NCBI GenBank assembly: GCA_900757485.1
Contig: CAAEOA010000127.1
Coordinates: 1-31,965, forward strand
Length of the DNA: 31,965 nt
Reading direction: 5' to 3'
DNA from: Oscillospiraceae bacterium
Lineage (GTDB): Bacteria > Bacillota > Clostridia > Oscillospirales > Ruminococcaceae
Shown here: positions 6,797-14,158 of the stretch, one piece after another
How the letters are laid out: each line of letters starts with the position of its first letter
How positions within the stretch are numbered: position 1 is the stretch's first letter
Program-made: the position numbers and the translations under genes
The notes under the pieces: generated by a model
The model's input: only the letters and a program-made list of their open reading frames with translations
What the model was told of the DNA's origin: nothing
Databases searched by the model: none

Positions 6797-7660
6797 ATGT
6801 TAGTATCAGCAAAAGAAATGCTTACAAAAGCGAAAGCAGGTCACTATGCAGTCGGACAGTTTAATATTAACAATTTAGAATGGACTAAAGCTGCGTTATT
6901 GACTGCTCAGGAATGCAATTCTCCCATCATTCTCGGTGTTTCCGAGGGAGCAGGAAAATACATGACCGGGTTTAAAACAGTAGCCGCTATGGTGAAAGCA
7001 ATGATTGAAACATTGGGCATTACCGTCCCGGTCGCTCTTCACCTTGATCACGGAAGCTATGACGGCGCTCTTGCCTGTATTGATGCCGGTTTTTCCTCTG
7101 TTATGTTTGACGGTTCTCACTACGGTATTGAAGAAAACATCCAAAAAACCAAAGAAATCATCGAAATTGCGCACAGCAAAGGAATTTCCGTGGAAGCTGA
7201 AGTCGGCGCAATCGGCGGTGAAGAAGACGGCGTCATCGGCAACGGTGAGGTTGCTGATCCCGATGAGTGTAAAATGATTGCTGATTTGGGCGTCGACATG
7301 CTTGCAGCCGGTATCGGTAATATTCATGGCAAATATCCGGAAAACTGGGCAGGCTTAAACTTTGATGTTCTCGCAAAAATTCAGGAAAAAACCGGCACCA
7401 TGCCTTTGGTATTACACGGCGGAACCGGTATTCCTGAAGAAATGATCAAGAAAGCAATTTCTTTAGGTGTGTCTAAAATCAACGTAAACACGGAGTGCCA
7501 GCTTTCCTTTGCTGCCGCTACCAGAAAATATGTCGAAGAAGGCAAAGATTTACAGGGCAAAGGTTTCGATCCTCGCAAACTCTTAGCTCCGGGCTTTGAG
7601 GCAATCAAAGCAACCATTAAAGAAAAAATGGAATTATTTGGTTCTGTCAATAAAGCGTGA
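6797..7660 (+). CDS. fba: Class II fructose-1,6-bisphosphate aldolase
   Basis: Zinc-dependent aldolase that reversibly splits fructose-1,6-bisphosphate into dihydroxyacetone phosphate and glyceraldehyde-3-phosphate in glycolysis and gluconeogenesis. The 287 residues are the usual class IIA length. Catalytic and metal residues are visible: Asp84 and His85 in LHLDHGS, the EAEVGAIGGEEDG loop (about 133-145), His177 in GNIHGKYP, His207 in LHGGTG, and the phosphate-binding KINVNTE (227-233). A GAAAGGAAG ribosome binding site lies about 11 bases upstream. It is a single-gene unit with its own promoter and a strong terminator, and stands alone on the plus strand among minus-strand genes. Confidence 0.98.
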   Translation: MLVSAKEMLTKAKAGHYAVGQFNINNLEWTKAALLTAQECNSPIILGVSEGAGKYMTGFKTVAAMVKAMIETLGITVPVALHLDHGSYDGALACIDAGFSSVMFDGSHYGIEENIQKTKEIIEIAHSKGISVEAEVGAIGGEEDGVIGNGEVADPDECKMIADLGVDMLAAGIGNIHGKYPENWAGLNFDVLAKIQEKTGTMPLVLHGGTGIPEEMIKKAISLGVSKINVNTECQLSFAAATRKYVEEGKDLQGKGFDPRKLLAPGFEAIKATIKEKMELFGSVNKA

Positions 7661-7683
7661 TTCGTTCACTGAAAAATAAGGAC

Positions 7684-7750
7684 ATAAGGACAGCTAATGC
7701 TGTCCTTATGAGCGTGTCGACTTTGTCGACACGCTCATTTTTTTATTTTT
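7684..7750 (+). terminator. Tandem-hairpin terminator after fba
   Basis: Two perfect stem-loops lie back to back. The first has 11-bp arms (ATAAGGACAGC, 7684-7694 / 7699-7709). The second has 12-bp arms (GAGCGTGTCGAC, 7710-7721 / 7725-7736) with a 3-base loop and is followed by A, seven T, A, five T. The second is a classical strong terminator; the first may protect the mRNA 3' end. Confidence 0.92.
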
Positions 7751-7812
7751 AGCCCCCAAAAAATGATACTCATATTTGTGTAAAGATTCCCAATAGAACG
7801 CTGTTTCCTTTT

Positions 7813-8028
7813 CTATTCTGAAATATATGTGAATCTTAATTGCTTCTTACCGTCCCGCTCAATGATCTCATTCCACATCGCAGCCGGTCGCACCCAAATC
7901 CCCTGTTCACCGTAAAGTGCCTGATACACGACCATCGGCTCCATTGTTTCAGAGTGGGTAGCAAGATACAACACCTGATACTCTTTCCCTTTAAAATGAC
8001 GATATTTGCCGATTTTAATATCTTCCAT
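7813..8028 (-). CDS. DUF1653 domain protein
   Basis: A 71-residue protein of the DUF1653 family: GKYRHFKGKEYQVLYLATHSE, then MVVYQALYGEQGIWVRP and a final RF-containing strand, the compact beta-rich pattern of that family. Its biochemical function is unknown. I start at ATG 8028 because AAAGGG sits 8 bases upstream; a GTG at 8037 is too close to it. It lies 42 bp after the AraC-type gene on the same strand with no promoter between them, so it may be cotranscribed, though a functional link is not implied. Confidence 0.85.
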   Translation of the reverse strand: MEDIKIGKYRHFKGKEYQVLYLATHSETMEPMVVYQALYGEQGIWVRPAAMWNEIIERDGKKQLRFTYISE

Positions 8029-8070
8029 ATAAGCCACCCTTTCTTAATGTAGTCGTTTTTGCTGATTCAT

Positions 8071-8871
8071 TTATCCTTTTTCTGATTGTTTCTTTTGCAC
8101 CTCCATTTTATAATGTTGCGGTGCCATTCCGAATTTCTTTTTAAACATCCTGGAAAAATTAAAAATATCCGAATACCCACAGCTGATTGCCGCATCGGTA
8201 GGAGTACATCCATATACGATCATATCCTGTGCAGCCTTTTCCAAACGATAATCGATTAAATATTGCTGCGGTGATTTTCCGGTCTGCTTCTTGAAAATCG
8301 TGCTGAAATAACTACGGTCCAGATTTAAAGACTTCGCCATCATGTCAACCGTTATCTTCTTTTGATAATTTGACTCAATGTAGTTTTGTGCCATCAACAC
8401 ATATTGATTGATCGGTTCCCCGATGTTTAATGTCTTTTTATCCAGATACGCAAGTATTTCAAATATTTTGCCGCAAATATACACTTCCCGAAACCGATCA
8501 AATTTTTCACATTCCGTAATTTCGGAAAAAATAGAGCCACACTCTCTGGCAGATATCACGTGTTGAATAAAAATATCCGTTAGATCAAAAGAGGTTGTAA
8601 AACCCACCCAGATATATGTCCACGGCTCCTCTTTATCCGCCTGATAGAAAGTGATTTCCCGAGGCGAAAACAGAAACATATCTCCGGCAGTCAGCGAATA
8701 AGTTTTCTCACCTGTTTTAAATTTTCCCTTTCCGGAAACAACATAATGTATCATATAATAATCCCGGGCACACGGTCCGTAAGAATGCTCCGGAGCACAA
8801 TTTTCATAACCCGCAGCCAAGGGATTAATATCGGAAAATCCGCGATTAATAAGCATTATCTCCTGCGTCAT
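8071..8871 (-). CDS. AraC-family transcriptional regulator
   Basis: Predicted one-component sugar-responsive regulator. The 266 residues have an N-terminal cupin-like sensor domain (about 20-120, with the family phrases MIHYVVSGKGKF and LTAGDMFLFSP) and a C-terminal double helix-turn-helix (about 160-262: MAKSLNLDRSYFSTIFKKQTG and CGYSDIFNFSRMFKKKFG). AGGAG lies 9 bases upstream of the ATG. It is transcribed divergently from the alpha-galactosidase gene with about 180 bp between them, the layout of MsmR/RafR-type activators, so it most likely controls melA. The inducer cannot be read from sequence. Confidence 0.93.
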   Translation of the reverse strand: MTQEIMLINRGFSDINPLAAGYENCAPEHSYGPCARDYYMIHYVVSGKGKFKTGEKTYSLTAGDMFLFSPREITFYQADKEEPWTYIWVGFTTSFDLTDIFIQHVISARECGSIFSEITECEKFDRFREVYICGKIFEILAYLDKKTLNIGEPINQYVLMAQNYIESNYQKKITVDMMAKSLNLDRSYFSTIFKKQTGKSPQQYLIDYRLEKAAQDMIVYGCTPTDAAISCGYSDIFNFSRMFKKKFGMAPQHYKMEVQKKQSEKG

Positions 8872-9054
8872 CTGATCAATCTCCTAATATCTGTTTCGAA
8901 ATTAGATATTCTAAAGTTATGTACTAATAACTCACATTATATCAAACAAATATCACATTATGCAATATGAAAAACAAAAAAAATATGCTATTCTTAAATT
9001 ATTCTGAAATATATTATCACTGTATAAAATCAATTTGAAAGGATGGTTATTCTT
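8872..9054. promoter_or_regulatory. Divergent control region between the AraC-type gene and melA
   Basis: AT-rich region. For melA a -10-like TATAAA lies at 9023-9028 preceded by TG, with no good -35, as expected for an activator-dependent promoter. An inverted repeat AATATCT-11-AGATATT (8886-8892 / 8904-8910) lies close to the regulator start, and AGTTAT-6-ATAACT (8915-8920 / 8927-8932) lies next to it. These are candidate binding sites, not proven ones. Confidence 0.45.
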
Positions 9055-10380
9055 ATGGTTAAAATTACTTTTATGGGAGCCGGAAGTACAGTCTTTGCCA
9101 AAAATGTATTGGGCGACTGTTTATGCTCTCCTGCTTTAAACGAGGCAGAAATCGCTCTTTATGATATTGATGCCGAACGGCTAAAGGACAGCGAAATGAT
9201 GCTGAGCACCATCAACCACAACAGCAACAATGACAGAGCAACAATCAAAAGCTATTTAGGAGTGGAAAACCGCAAGGAAGCTCTGCGCAACGCCAACTTT
9301 GTGGTAAATGCCATTCAAGTGGGATTATATGATCCTTGTACCATCATCGACTTTGAGGTGCCCAAAAAATTCGGTCTGCGTCAGACCATTGCAGACACTT
9401 TGGGCATCGGAGGCATCATGCGTGCGTTGCGTACCATTCCGGTGCTAGACGACTTTGCCAGAGATATGCAAGAGGTTTGCCCGGGTGCATGGTTCTTAAA
9501 TTATACCAATCCTATGGCGATGCTGTCCGGATTTATGCAACGCTACGCCGGTATAAAAACCATCGGACTTTGTCACAGTGTTCAGTCCTGCTCTGAGGGT
9601 TTACTGAGAGGTCTGGGAATGGAAGACAAACTGGAAGGCAGAAAAGAACTGATCGCCGGCATCAATCATATGGGATGGCTGTTGGAAATCAGTGACAAAG
9701 ACGGAAATGACCTATACCCTGAAATTCGCAGACGAGCAAAAGAGAAAAACGCAAATGAAAAGCACGGCGATATGGTTCGATATGACTATATTGACAAATT
9801 AGGTTATTATTGCACGGAATCCAGTGAACATAACGCAGAATACAATATGTTTTACATAAAATCCAAATATCCGGAATTAATCGAGCGATTCAATATCCCG
9901 TTAGACGAATATCCGAGAAGATGCGTAAACCAAATCGCAGGCTGGAAAAAGCAAAAAGAAGAAATCGTGCACAATCACACCCTCAGTCATGAACGGACAC
10001 ATGAATACGCTTCCTATATTATGGAATCCATGGTAACCGGCGAGCCTTACAAAATCGGCGGCAATGTACTGAACACAGGCGGTTTAATCGAAAATCTGCC
10101 TCAAGATGCCTGCGTAGAAGTGCCCTGTTTGGTAGACGGGAACGGTATTCATCCGTGCCGCGTAGGACGTTTACCGGTACAGCTTGCAGCGATGAACATG
10201 ACAAACATCAATGTACAGTTGCTGACCATCGAGGCGGCTGTCACCCGTAAAAAAGAACACATTTATCAAGCAGCTATGCTAGAGCCCCATACCGCCAGTG
10301 AATTATCTATTGATGACATCATCAAATTAGTGGACGCTTTAATCGACGCACATGGTGACTGGCTGCCAAAATTTAATTAA
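9055..10380 (+). CDS. melA: Alpha-galactosidase, glycoside hydrolase family 4
   Basis: Intracellular NAD+- and Mn2+-dependent alpha-galactosidase that hydrolyses melibiose or raffinose-type sugars by a redox-assisted mechanism. The 441 residues begin with the Rossmann motif KITFMGAGSTVFAKNVLGD, very close to MelA/AglA. Further GH4 landmarks are NYTNP (149-153), the metal Cys173 in GLCHS, and the metal His205 in INHMGW. The choice of alpha-galactosidase over alpha-glucosidase or phospho-glycosidase GH4 enzymes rests on the N-terminus and GLCHSVQ. ATG 9055 is chosen because an upstream ATG at 9043 directly abuts the GAAAGG site. No sugar transporter gene is nearby. Confidence 0.94.
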   Translation: MVKITFMGAGSTVFAKNVLGDCLCSPALNEAEIALYDIDAERLKDSEMMLSTINHNSNNDRATIKSYLGVENRKEALRNANFVVNAIQVGLYDPCTIIDFEVPKKFGLRQTIADTLGIGGIMRALRTIPVLDDFARDMQEVCPGAWFLNYTNPMAMLSGFMQRYAGIKTIGLCHSVQSCSEGLLRGLGMEDKLEGRKELIAGINHMGWLLEISDKDGNDLYPEIRRRAKEKNANEKHGDMVRYDYIDKLGYYCTESSEHNAEYNMFYIKSKYPELIERFNIPLDEYPRRCVNQIAGWKKQKEEIVHNHTLSHERTHEYASYIMESMVTGEPYKIGGNVLNTGGLIENLPQDACVEVPCLVDGNGIHPCRVGRLPVQLAAMNMTNINVQLLTIEAAVTRKKEHIYQAAMLEPHTASELSIDDIIKLVDALIDAHGDWLPKFN

Positions 10381-10395
10381 TAGCCCATAACATCG

Positions 10396-10434
10396 ACAAA
10401 GCCGCTGCAAGAATGCAGGCGGCTTTGTTTTTTT
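10396..10434 (+). terminator. Rho-independent terminator after melA
   Basis: ACAAAGCCGC and GCGGCTTTGT arms (10396-10405 / 10419-10428), extended inward by TGCA/TGCA with one bulge, are followed by a T-run. It lies 15 bp after the melA stop and just before the 3' end of the convergent aldo/keto reductase gene. Confidence 0.9.
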
Positions 10435-10436
10435 CA

Positions 10437-11354
10437 TCAAGGCAGTACATTTCCTGCAGCACGGTAAATAGCATACCAATCCTCTCTGCTAAGCGTAATT
10501 TTTTCCGAATCACAAATTTCAACCAATCGCTTTGGCTTCATCGTTCCGACAATGGTTTGCATTTTCGCCGGATGGCGGGAAATCCAAGCAACTGCCAATG
10601 CTGTTTTCGATACACCATATTTCTCTGCCATCTGATCCAATACCGCGTTTAATCCCGGATATTTATCACTATCCAAAAAGACTCCCTCAAAAAATCCGTA
10701 CTGAAACGGCGACCACGCCTGTATTGTGATATCATGCAGCCGGCAATATTCCAAAATACCGTTATCATGATTCAATGACGGTTCATCTTTCATATTAACA
10801 TGAAATCCAAAATCAATCATACCGCTGAATGCGATACTAAGTTGAAGCTGATTCACAATCAATTTGTCAGAAAAAGACTTTTGCAACAGCTCCATCTGGA
10901 AAGGATGTTGATTACTGACTCCGAAATAACGCACCTTTCCGGAAGATTTTAAAGCTGAAAACGCTTCTGCAACCTCCTCCGGTTCCATTAAAGTATCCGG
11001 GCGATGCAGCAACAGTACATCAAGATATTCGGTTTTCAGCCGTTCCAAACTGCCGTCAACCGCCTTCAAAATATGCTCTTTTGAGAAATCAAACATACCG
11101 GGACGAATCCCGCATTTGCTTTGTATCAGCATCGTTTCTCTCACTGACGGACACATGCCGGCTGCTTTCGCAAAGATTCGTTCAGACTCCCCTCCGCCGT
11201 AAATATCTGCATGGTCAAAGAAATTCATCCCGTTTTCTAATGCAGTTTTTATCATAATCTCTGCATCTTTTTCAGACAGCGCATTCATTCGCATACATCC
11301 CAACGAAATACGGGATGCTTTCAGTCCTATTTTGCCCAAATCTAATTTTCTCAT
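10437..11354 (-). CDS. Aldo/keto reductase
   Basis: NAD(P)H-dependent oxidoreductase with a TIM barrel. The 305 residues show the catalytic tetrad Asp47 and Tyr52 (FFDHADIYGGGESE), Lys80 (IQSKCGIRPG) and His117 (LLLHRPD), plus C-terminal coenzyme-binding IVGTMKPKR. The RISLGCMRM start and the HADIYG spacing resemble the YdhF/oxidoreductase branch of the superfamily. The substrate is unknown; the neighbouring alpha-galactosidase is convergent with separate promoters, so a joint sugar pathway is only a possibility. Its own promoter lies at 11433-11461. Confidence 0.92.
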   Translation of the reverse strand: MRKLDLGKIGLKASRISLGCMRMNALSEKDAEIMIKTALENGMNFFDHADIYGGGESERIFAKAAGMCPSVRETMLIQSKCGIRPGMFDFSKEHILKAVDGSLERLKTEYLDVLLLHRPDTLMEPEEVAEAFSALKSSGKVRYFGVSNQHPFQMELLQKSFSDKLIVNQLQLSIAFSGMIDFGFHVNMKDEPSLNHDNGILEYCRLHDITIQAWSPFQYGFFEGVFLDSDKYPGLNAVLDQMAEKYGVSKTALAVAWISRHPAKMQTIVGTMKPKRLVEICDSEKITLSREDWYAIYRAAGNVLP

Positions 11355-11432
11355 GATTTTTTCCTTTCTTTCGTTGTTTCCACAACACTTTGTTCATATT
11401 TAGAAGCATCAGCACACCTTAATACTTTTTTT

Positions 11433-11461
11433 ATCATAACACAAATAATAATTTATATCAA
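11433..11461 (-). promoter_or_regulatory. Aldo/keto reductase promoter
   Basis: Minus-strand TTGATA (11461-11456), a 17-bp spacer, and TATGAT (11438-11433), followed by a leader of about 70 nt. Confidence 0.65.
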
Positions 11462-11633
11462 TATATTCATATAAAACTAATAATTATTTTAAAGTCTGAT
11501 TTTATATTTTGTAATTATTATACATAATTAATTTGTAAGAAAAATTAAATTTGAGATTGAATTAATTGTATAAAAATTAACTCAAATTAACAATAAAATA
11601 ACTAAAAATCCTACGTTTTTTATAAAGCTTGTC

Positions 11634-11662
11634 TTGACTTTATGGGCAATTTGCCTTATACT
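11634..11662 (+). promoter_or_regulatory. spoVG promoter (sigma-A type)
   Basis: TTGACT (11634-11639), 17 bp, TATACT (11657-11662). It would give a leader of about 130 nt. In B. subtilis spoVG is transcribed by sigma-H; no convincing sigma-H pair was found here, so this looks like vegetative expression. Confidence 0.7.
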
Positions 11663-11802
11663 TTAAATATGGGATAAAGTGTACCAACTTTTTCTTAAAT
11701 ATTTTGTTCAATACATAAGCGCAAAACGAATGCCAGAAATTTGATTTTCTTGTATAAGTTTTGACCTTTTGTCTAATACTATCAACAAGGAGCGTGATAT
11801 TG

Positions 11803-12135
11803 ATGAACATAACCGATATCAGAATTAGAAGATTACTGACCGAAGGCAGATTACGTGCTGTTGTTTCTATCACTTTGGATAATGAACTTGCGGTACACGA
11901 TATTAAGGTAATAGAAGGTCCGGAAAGACTTTTTGTAGCTATGCCAAGCAGAAGAGAAGAAAACGGAACTTTTCGTGATGTTGTGCATCCGATTTCCCCT
12001 GAAGCAAGAAATATGATGGAATCCTCTATATTGGAAGCATATAAGCGAGAATTGGAAATTCGCGCGGCTGAATTAGAATTAAATCCCGAACCGATTTCGG
12101 TAACCGAAAACGGCATCGAGGGGTCGGAAGAATAA
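11803..12135 (+). CDS. spoVG: SpoVG family regulator
   Basis: Small conserved nucleic-acid-binding protein, named for a sporulation (septation/cortex) phenotype in Bacillus and acting as a site-specific DNA/RNA-binding global regulator in staphylococci and Borrelia. The 110 residues include MNITDIRIRRLLTEGRLRAV, the central GLFVAMPSR-like phrase (here RLFVAMPSRREENGTFRDVVHP) and a Glu-rich helix after ISPEARNMMESSILEAY. AAGGAG lies 10 bases upstream of ATG 11803; an in-frame ATG at 11761 would add residues foreign to the family. It is monocistronic, not beside the purR/glmU genes it accompanies in Bacillus. Confidence 0.96.
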   Translation: MNITDIRIRRLLTEGRLRAVVSITLDNELAVHDIKVIEGPERLFVAMPSRREENGTFRDVVHPISPEARNMMESSILEAYKRELEIRAAELELNPEPISVTENGIEGSEE

Positions 12136-12139
12136 AGTA

Positions 12140-12262
12140 TCATCTCATTTTCAATAAGGGGCAAAGCCCCATCATTCAACGTTCCGATGGTGGATTGTAC
12201 CACCACCGGAAAAAGTGAGAAGAACCTGCCGCTTATTGAGACGGAGTCCATCTCGCTTTTCG
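12140..12262 (+). ncRNA. Unassigned structured RNA-like region downstream of spoVG
   Basis: The 140 bp between the spoVG stop and its terminator is dense in complementarity. It holds GGGGC-AAA-GCCCC (12158-12170), a 10-bp stem with one mismatch CCGATGGTGG / CCACCACCGG around ATTGTA (12184-12209), a possible closing pair CAATAAG (12152-12158) / CTTATTG (12232-12238), and GAGA-c-GGA / CC-a-TCTC (12238-12254). The pattern suggests one folded domain in the spoVG 3' UTR or a separate small RNA. It matches no RNA family I can name, so this is a structural observation only. Confidence 0.35.
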
Positions 12263-12276
12263 TTGTACAATCAAGC

Positions 12277-12314
12277 AAAAAGGAGTTGCCACGTCTGAGA
12301 GGCAACTCCTTTTT
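12277..12314. terminator. Bidirectional terminator between spoVG and aspS
   Basis: Perfect 14-bp arms AAAAAGGAGTTGCC / GGCAACTCCTTTTT (12277-12290 / 12301-12314) enclose a 10-base loop. A-run on one side and T-run on the other make it work in both directions for these convergent genes. Confidence 0.92.
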
Positions 12315-12345
12315 ATTATACTTGCGCATCGTGCTTTTGAGGTTA

Positions 12346-14130
12346 TTATGCTTTGTCATTTGAGATCTCAATACTTAATTCTTTTAACTGCTGTTCGTCT
12401 ACTTCAGCAGGGCACTGTGACATTAACTCGCTGGCGTTCTGCACCTTCGGGAAAGCAATCACATCACGGATAGAGTCTTTATTCAGCATCAGCATCACCA
12501 AACGGTCTAATCCATACGCCATGCCCCCGTGCGGCGGTGCGCCGTACCGAAACGCATCAATCAGGAAGCCAAAGCGCTTATTCGCCTCTTCCTCCGTAAA
12601 CCCGAGTGCCCGGAACATTCTGCTTTGCAGTTCGGGATTGCTGATACGGATAGAGCCTCCGCCGACCTCACAACCGTTCAACACCATATCATATGCTTTG
12701 GCATGGCAATGAGCGGGATCCGTTTCAATTTTATCAATATCTTCATCCGCAACTGCAGTAAACGGATGGTGTTTGGCTGCATACCGATGGTTTTCTTCAT
12801 CATACTCAAACAACGGAAAATCAGTAACCCACAGCAGATCAAACGTATCCTCCGGTATCAAATTCAGCTTTTTCGCCAACTCACAGCGAAGCTGCCCCAA
12901 ACTATCATAAACAACATCATTGGAGCTGTCTGCCACAATCAAGATAACATCTCCGGAAGTGACATCGAGGCGTGCTCTGATTGCATTCTTCTCTGACTCG
13001 CTCAGGAATTTTTCATAGCTGGAGCTTTCTCCGTCTGCGGTGAATCTGGTAAATGCCAACCCTTTTGCGCGATAGGTTTTCACAAAATCAGTTAGTTTAT
13101 CAATTTCTTTCCGGCTCAAACGATCCGCCGAGTTTTTGGCAACAATAGCACGCACGCTTCCGCCTGCATCTAACGCTCCCCGGAACACTTTAAATTCGGT
13201 ATCGGCTACCAAATCAGATAAGTCACAAAGCTCTAATCCGAAACGGGTATCCGGTTTATCCGAGCCGTAGCGATTCATCGCGTCTTCATAACGCAATCTG
13301 CGAAAGGGCGTCTGGATATCCACATTCAAGATCCGCTTAAAAACATACTTCATAAATCCTTCATTAACCGTCATAACATCACCCTGGTCAACAAAGCTCA
13401 TTTCAAGGTCAATTTGAGTAAACTCCGGCTGACGATCGGCACGTAAATCTTCATCACGGAAGCACTTGGCAACCTGCATGTAACGGTCATACCCTGCCAA
13501 CATCAACAGCTGCTTATAAAGCTGCGGAGATTGCGGCAACGCATAAAAACTGCCCGGGTGTACTCTGGACGGCACCAAGTAATCTCTTGCGCCCTCGGGA
13601 GTGGATTTGATTAATATCGGTGTTTCCAACTCAACAAATCCATTTTCATCATAATAATCTCTTGCCGCTTTTACGATTTTATGGCGAGTCATCATTGTTC
13701 TTTGCATTTCATTGCGCCGCAAATCCAAATAGCGATATTTTAGCCGCAGTTCTTCATTGACATTGGTGTCATCGGTAATATGAAACGGCGGCGTTTCCGC
13801 TTTAGACAGCACTCTTAAATCGTTAACGGCTACTTCGATTTCACCAGTCTTAATTTCAGTGTTTACGCTCTCCCGAATTTTTACCGTTCCCTTTGCCATT
13901 AATACATATTCGGCACGAACGGATTTTGCTTTTTCAAACTGCACGCGCTCGGTTTTATCATCAAAAGTAAGCTGAACAATGCCGGTTCTATCCCGCAAAT
14001 CAATAAAGATTAAGTTTCCTTTATCCCGTTGTTTCTGCACAAATCCGCAAACGACCACCTCACTGCCTGCATCGGCTTTTGACAACTCGGTGCAGTAATG
14101 GGTTCGTTTTAATCCCTGCATGGTATCCAT
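12346..14130 (-). CDS. aspS: Aspartyl-tRNA synthetase
   Basis: Class IIb synthetase that charges tRNA-Asp (or both tRNA-Asp and tRNA-Asn in non-discriminating forms, which sequence alone does not settle here). The 594 residues comprise an N-terminal OB-fold anticodon-binding domain (about 1-110), the catalytic core with RYLDLRR, RDEDLRADRQPEFTQIDLE (motif 2) and GLDRLVMLML (motif 3), and the bacterial GAD insertion domain between motifs 2 and 3 (about 285-420). CGGAGG lies about 8 bases upstream of ATG 14130. It follows hisS by 28 bp in an operon controlled by the upstream T-box. Confidence 0.98.
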   Translation of the reverse strand: MDTMQGLKRTHYCTELSKADAGSEVVVCGFVQKQRDKGNLIFIDLRDRTGIVQLTFDDKTERVQFEKAKSVRAEYVLMAKGTVKIRESVNTEIKTGEIEVAVNDLRVLSKAETPPFHITDDTNVNEELRLKYRYLDLRRNEMQRTMMTRHKIVKAARDYYDENGFVELETPILIKSTPEGARDYLVPSRVHPGSFYALPQSPQLYKQLLMLAGYDRYMQVAKCFRDEDLRADRQPEFTQIDLEMSFVDQGDVMTVNEGFMKYVFKRILNVDIQTPFRRLRYEDAMNRYGSDKPDTRFGLELCDLSDLVADTEFKVFRGALDAGGSVRAIVAKNSADRLSRKEIDKLTDFVKTYRAKGLAFTRFTADGESSSYEKFLSESEKNAIRARLDVTSGDVILIVADSSNDVVYDSLGQLRCELAKKLNLIPEDTFDLLWVTDFPLFEYDEENHRYAAKHHPFTAVADEDIDKIETDPAHCHAKAYDMVLNGCEVGGGSIRISNPELQSRMFRALGFTEEEANKRFGFLIDAFRYGAPPHGGMAYGLDRLVMLMLNKDSIRDVIAFPKVQNASELMSQCPAEVDEQQLKELSIEISNDKA

Positions 14131-14158
14131 TATTTTTCCTCCGATATCCTTATTTTTT

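Larger units (their letters stand above)
11355..11802. other. Gene-free AT-rich intergenic region with two divergent promoters
   Basis: About 450 bp without a credible gene. The middle part (11440-11630) is extremely AT-rich with only short A/T words. It holds the aldo/keto reductase promoter on the left (minus strand) and the spoVG promoter on the right (plus strand), followed by a 5' leader of roughly 130 nt for spoVG. No tRNA, repeat family or insertion element was recognised. Confidence 0.7.

Noticed and set aside
12184..12209. T-box-like words GGTGGTAC on the minus strand downstream of spoVG
   Set aside because: The full T-box consensus, specifier stem and following terminator are missing, and aspS is transcribed away from this point; the words are part of a simple stem.
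11640..12371. Open reading frame of 243 codons on the minus strand opposite spoVG
   Set aside because: It runs antisense through the clearly conserved SpoVG gene, crosses the bidirectional terminator, has no ribosome binding site and its product resembles no family.
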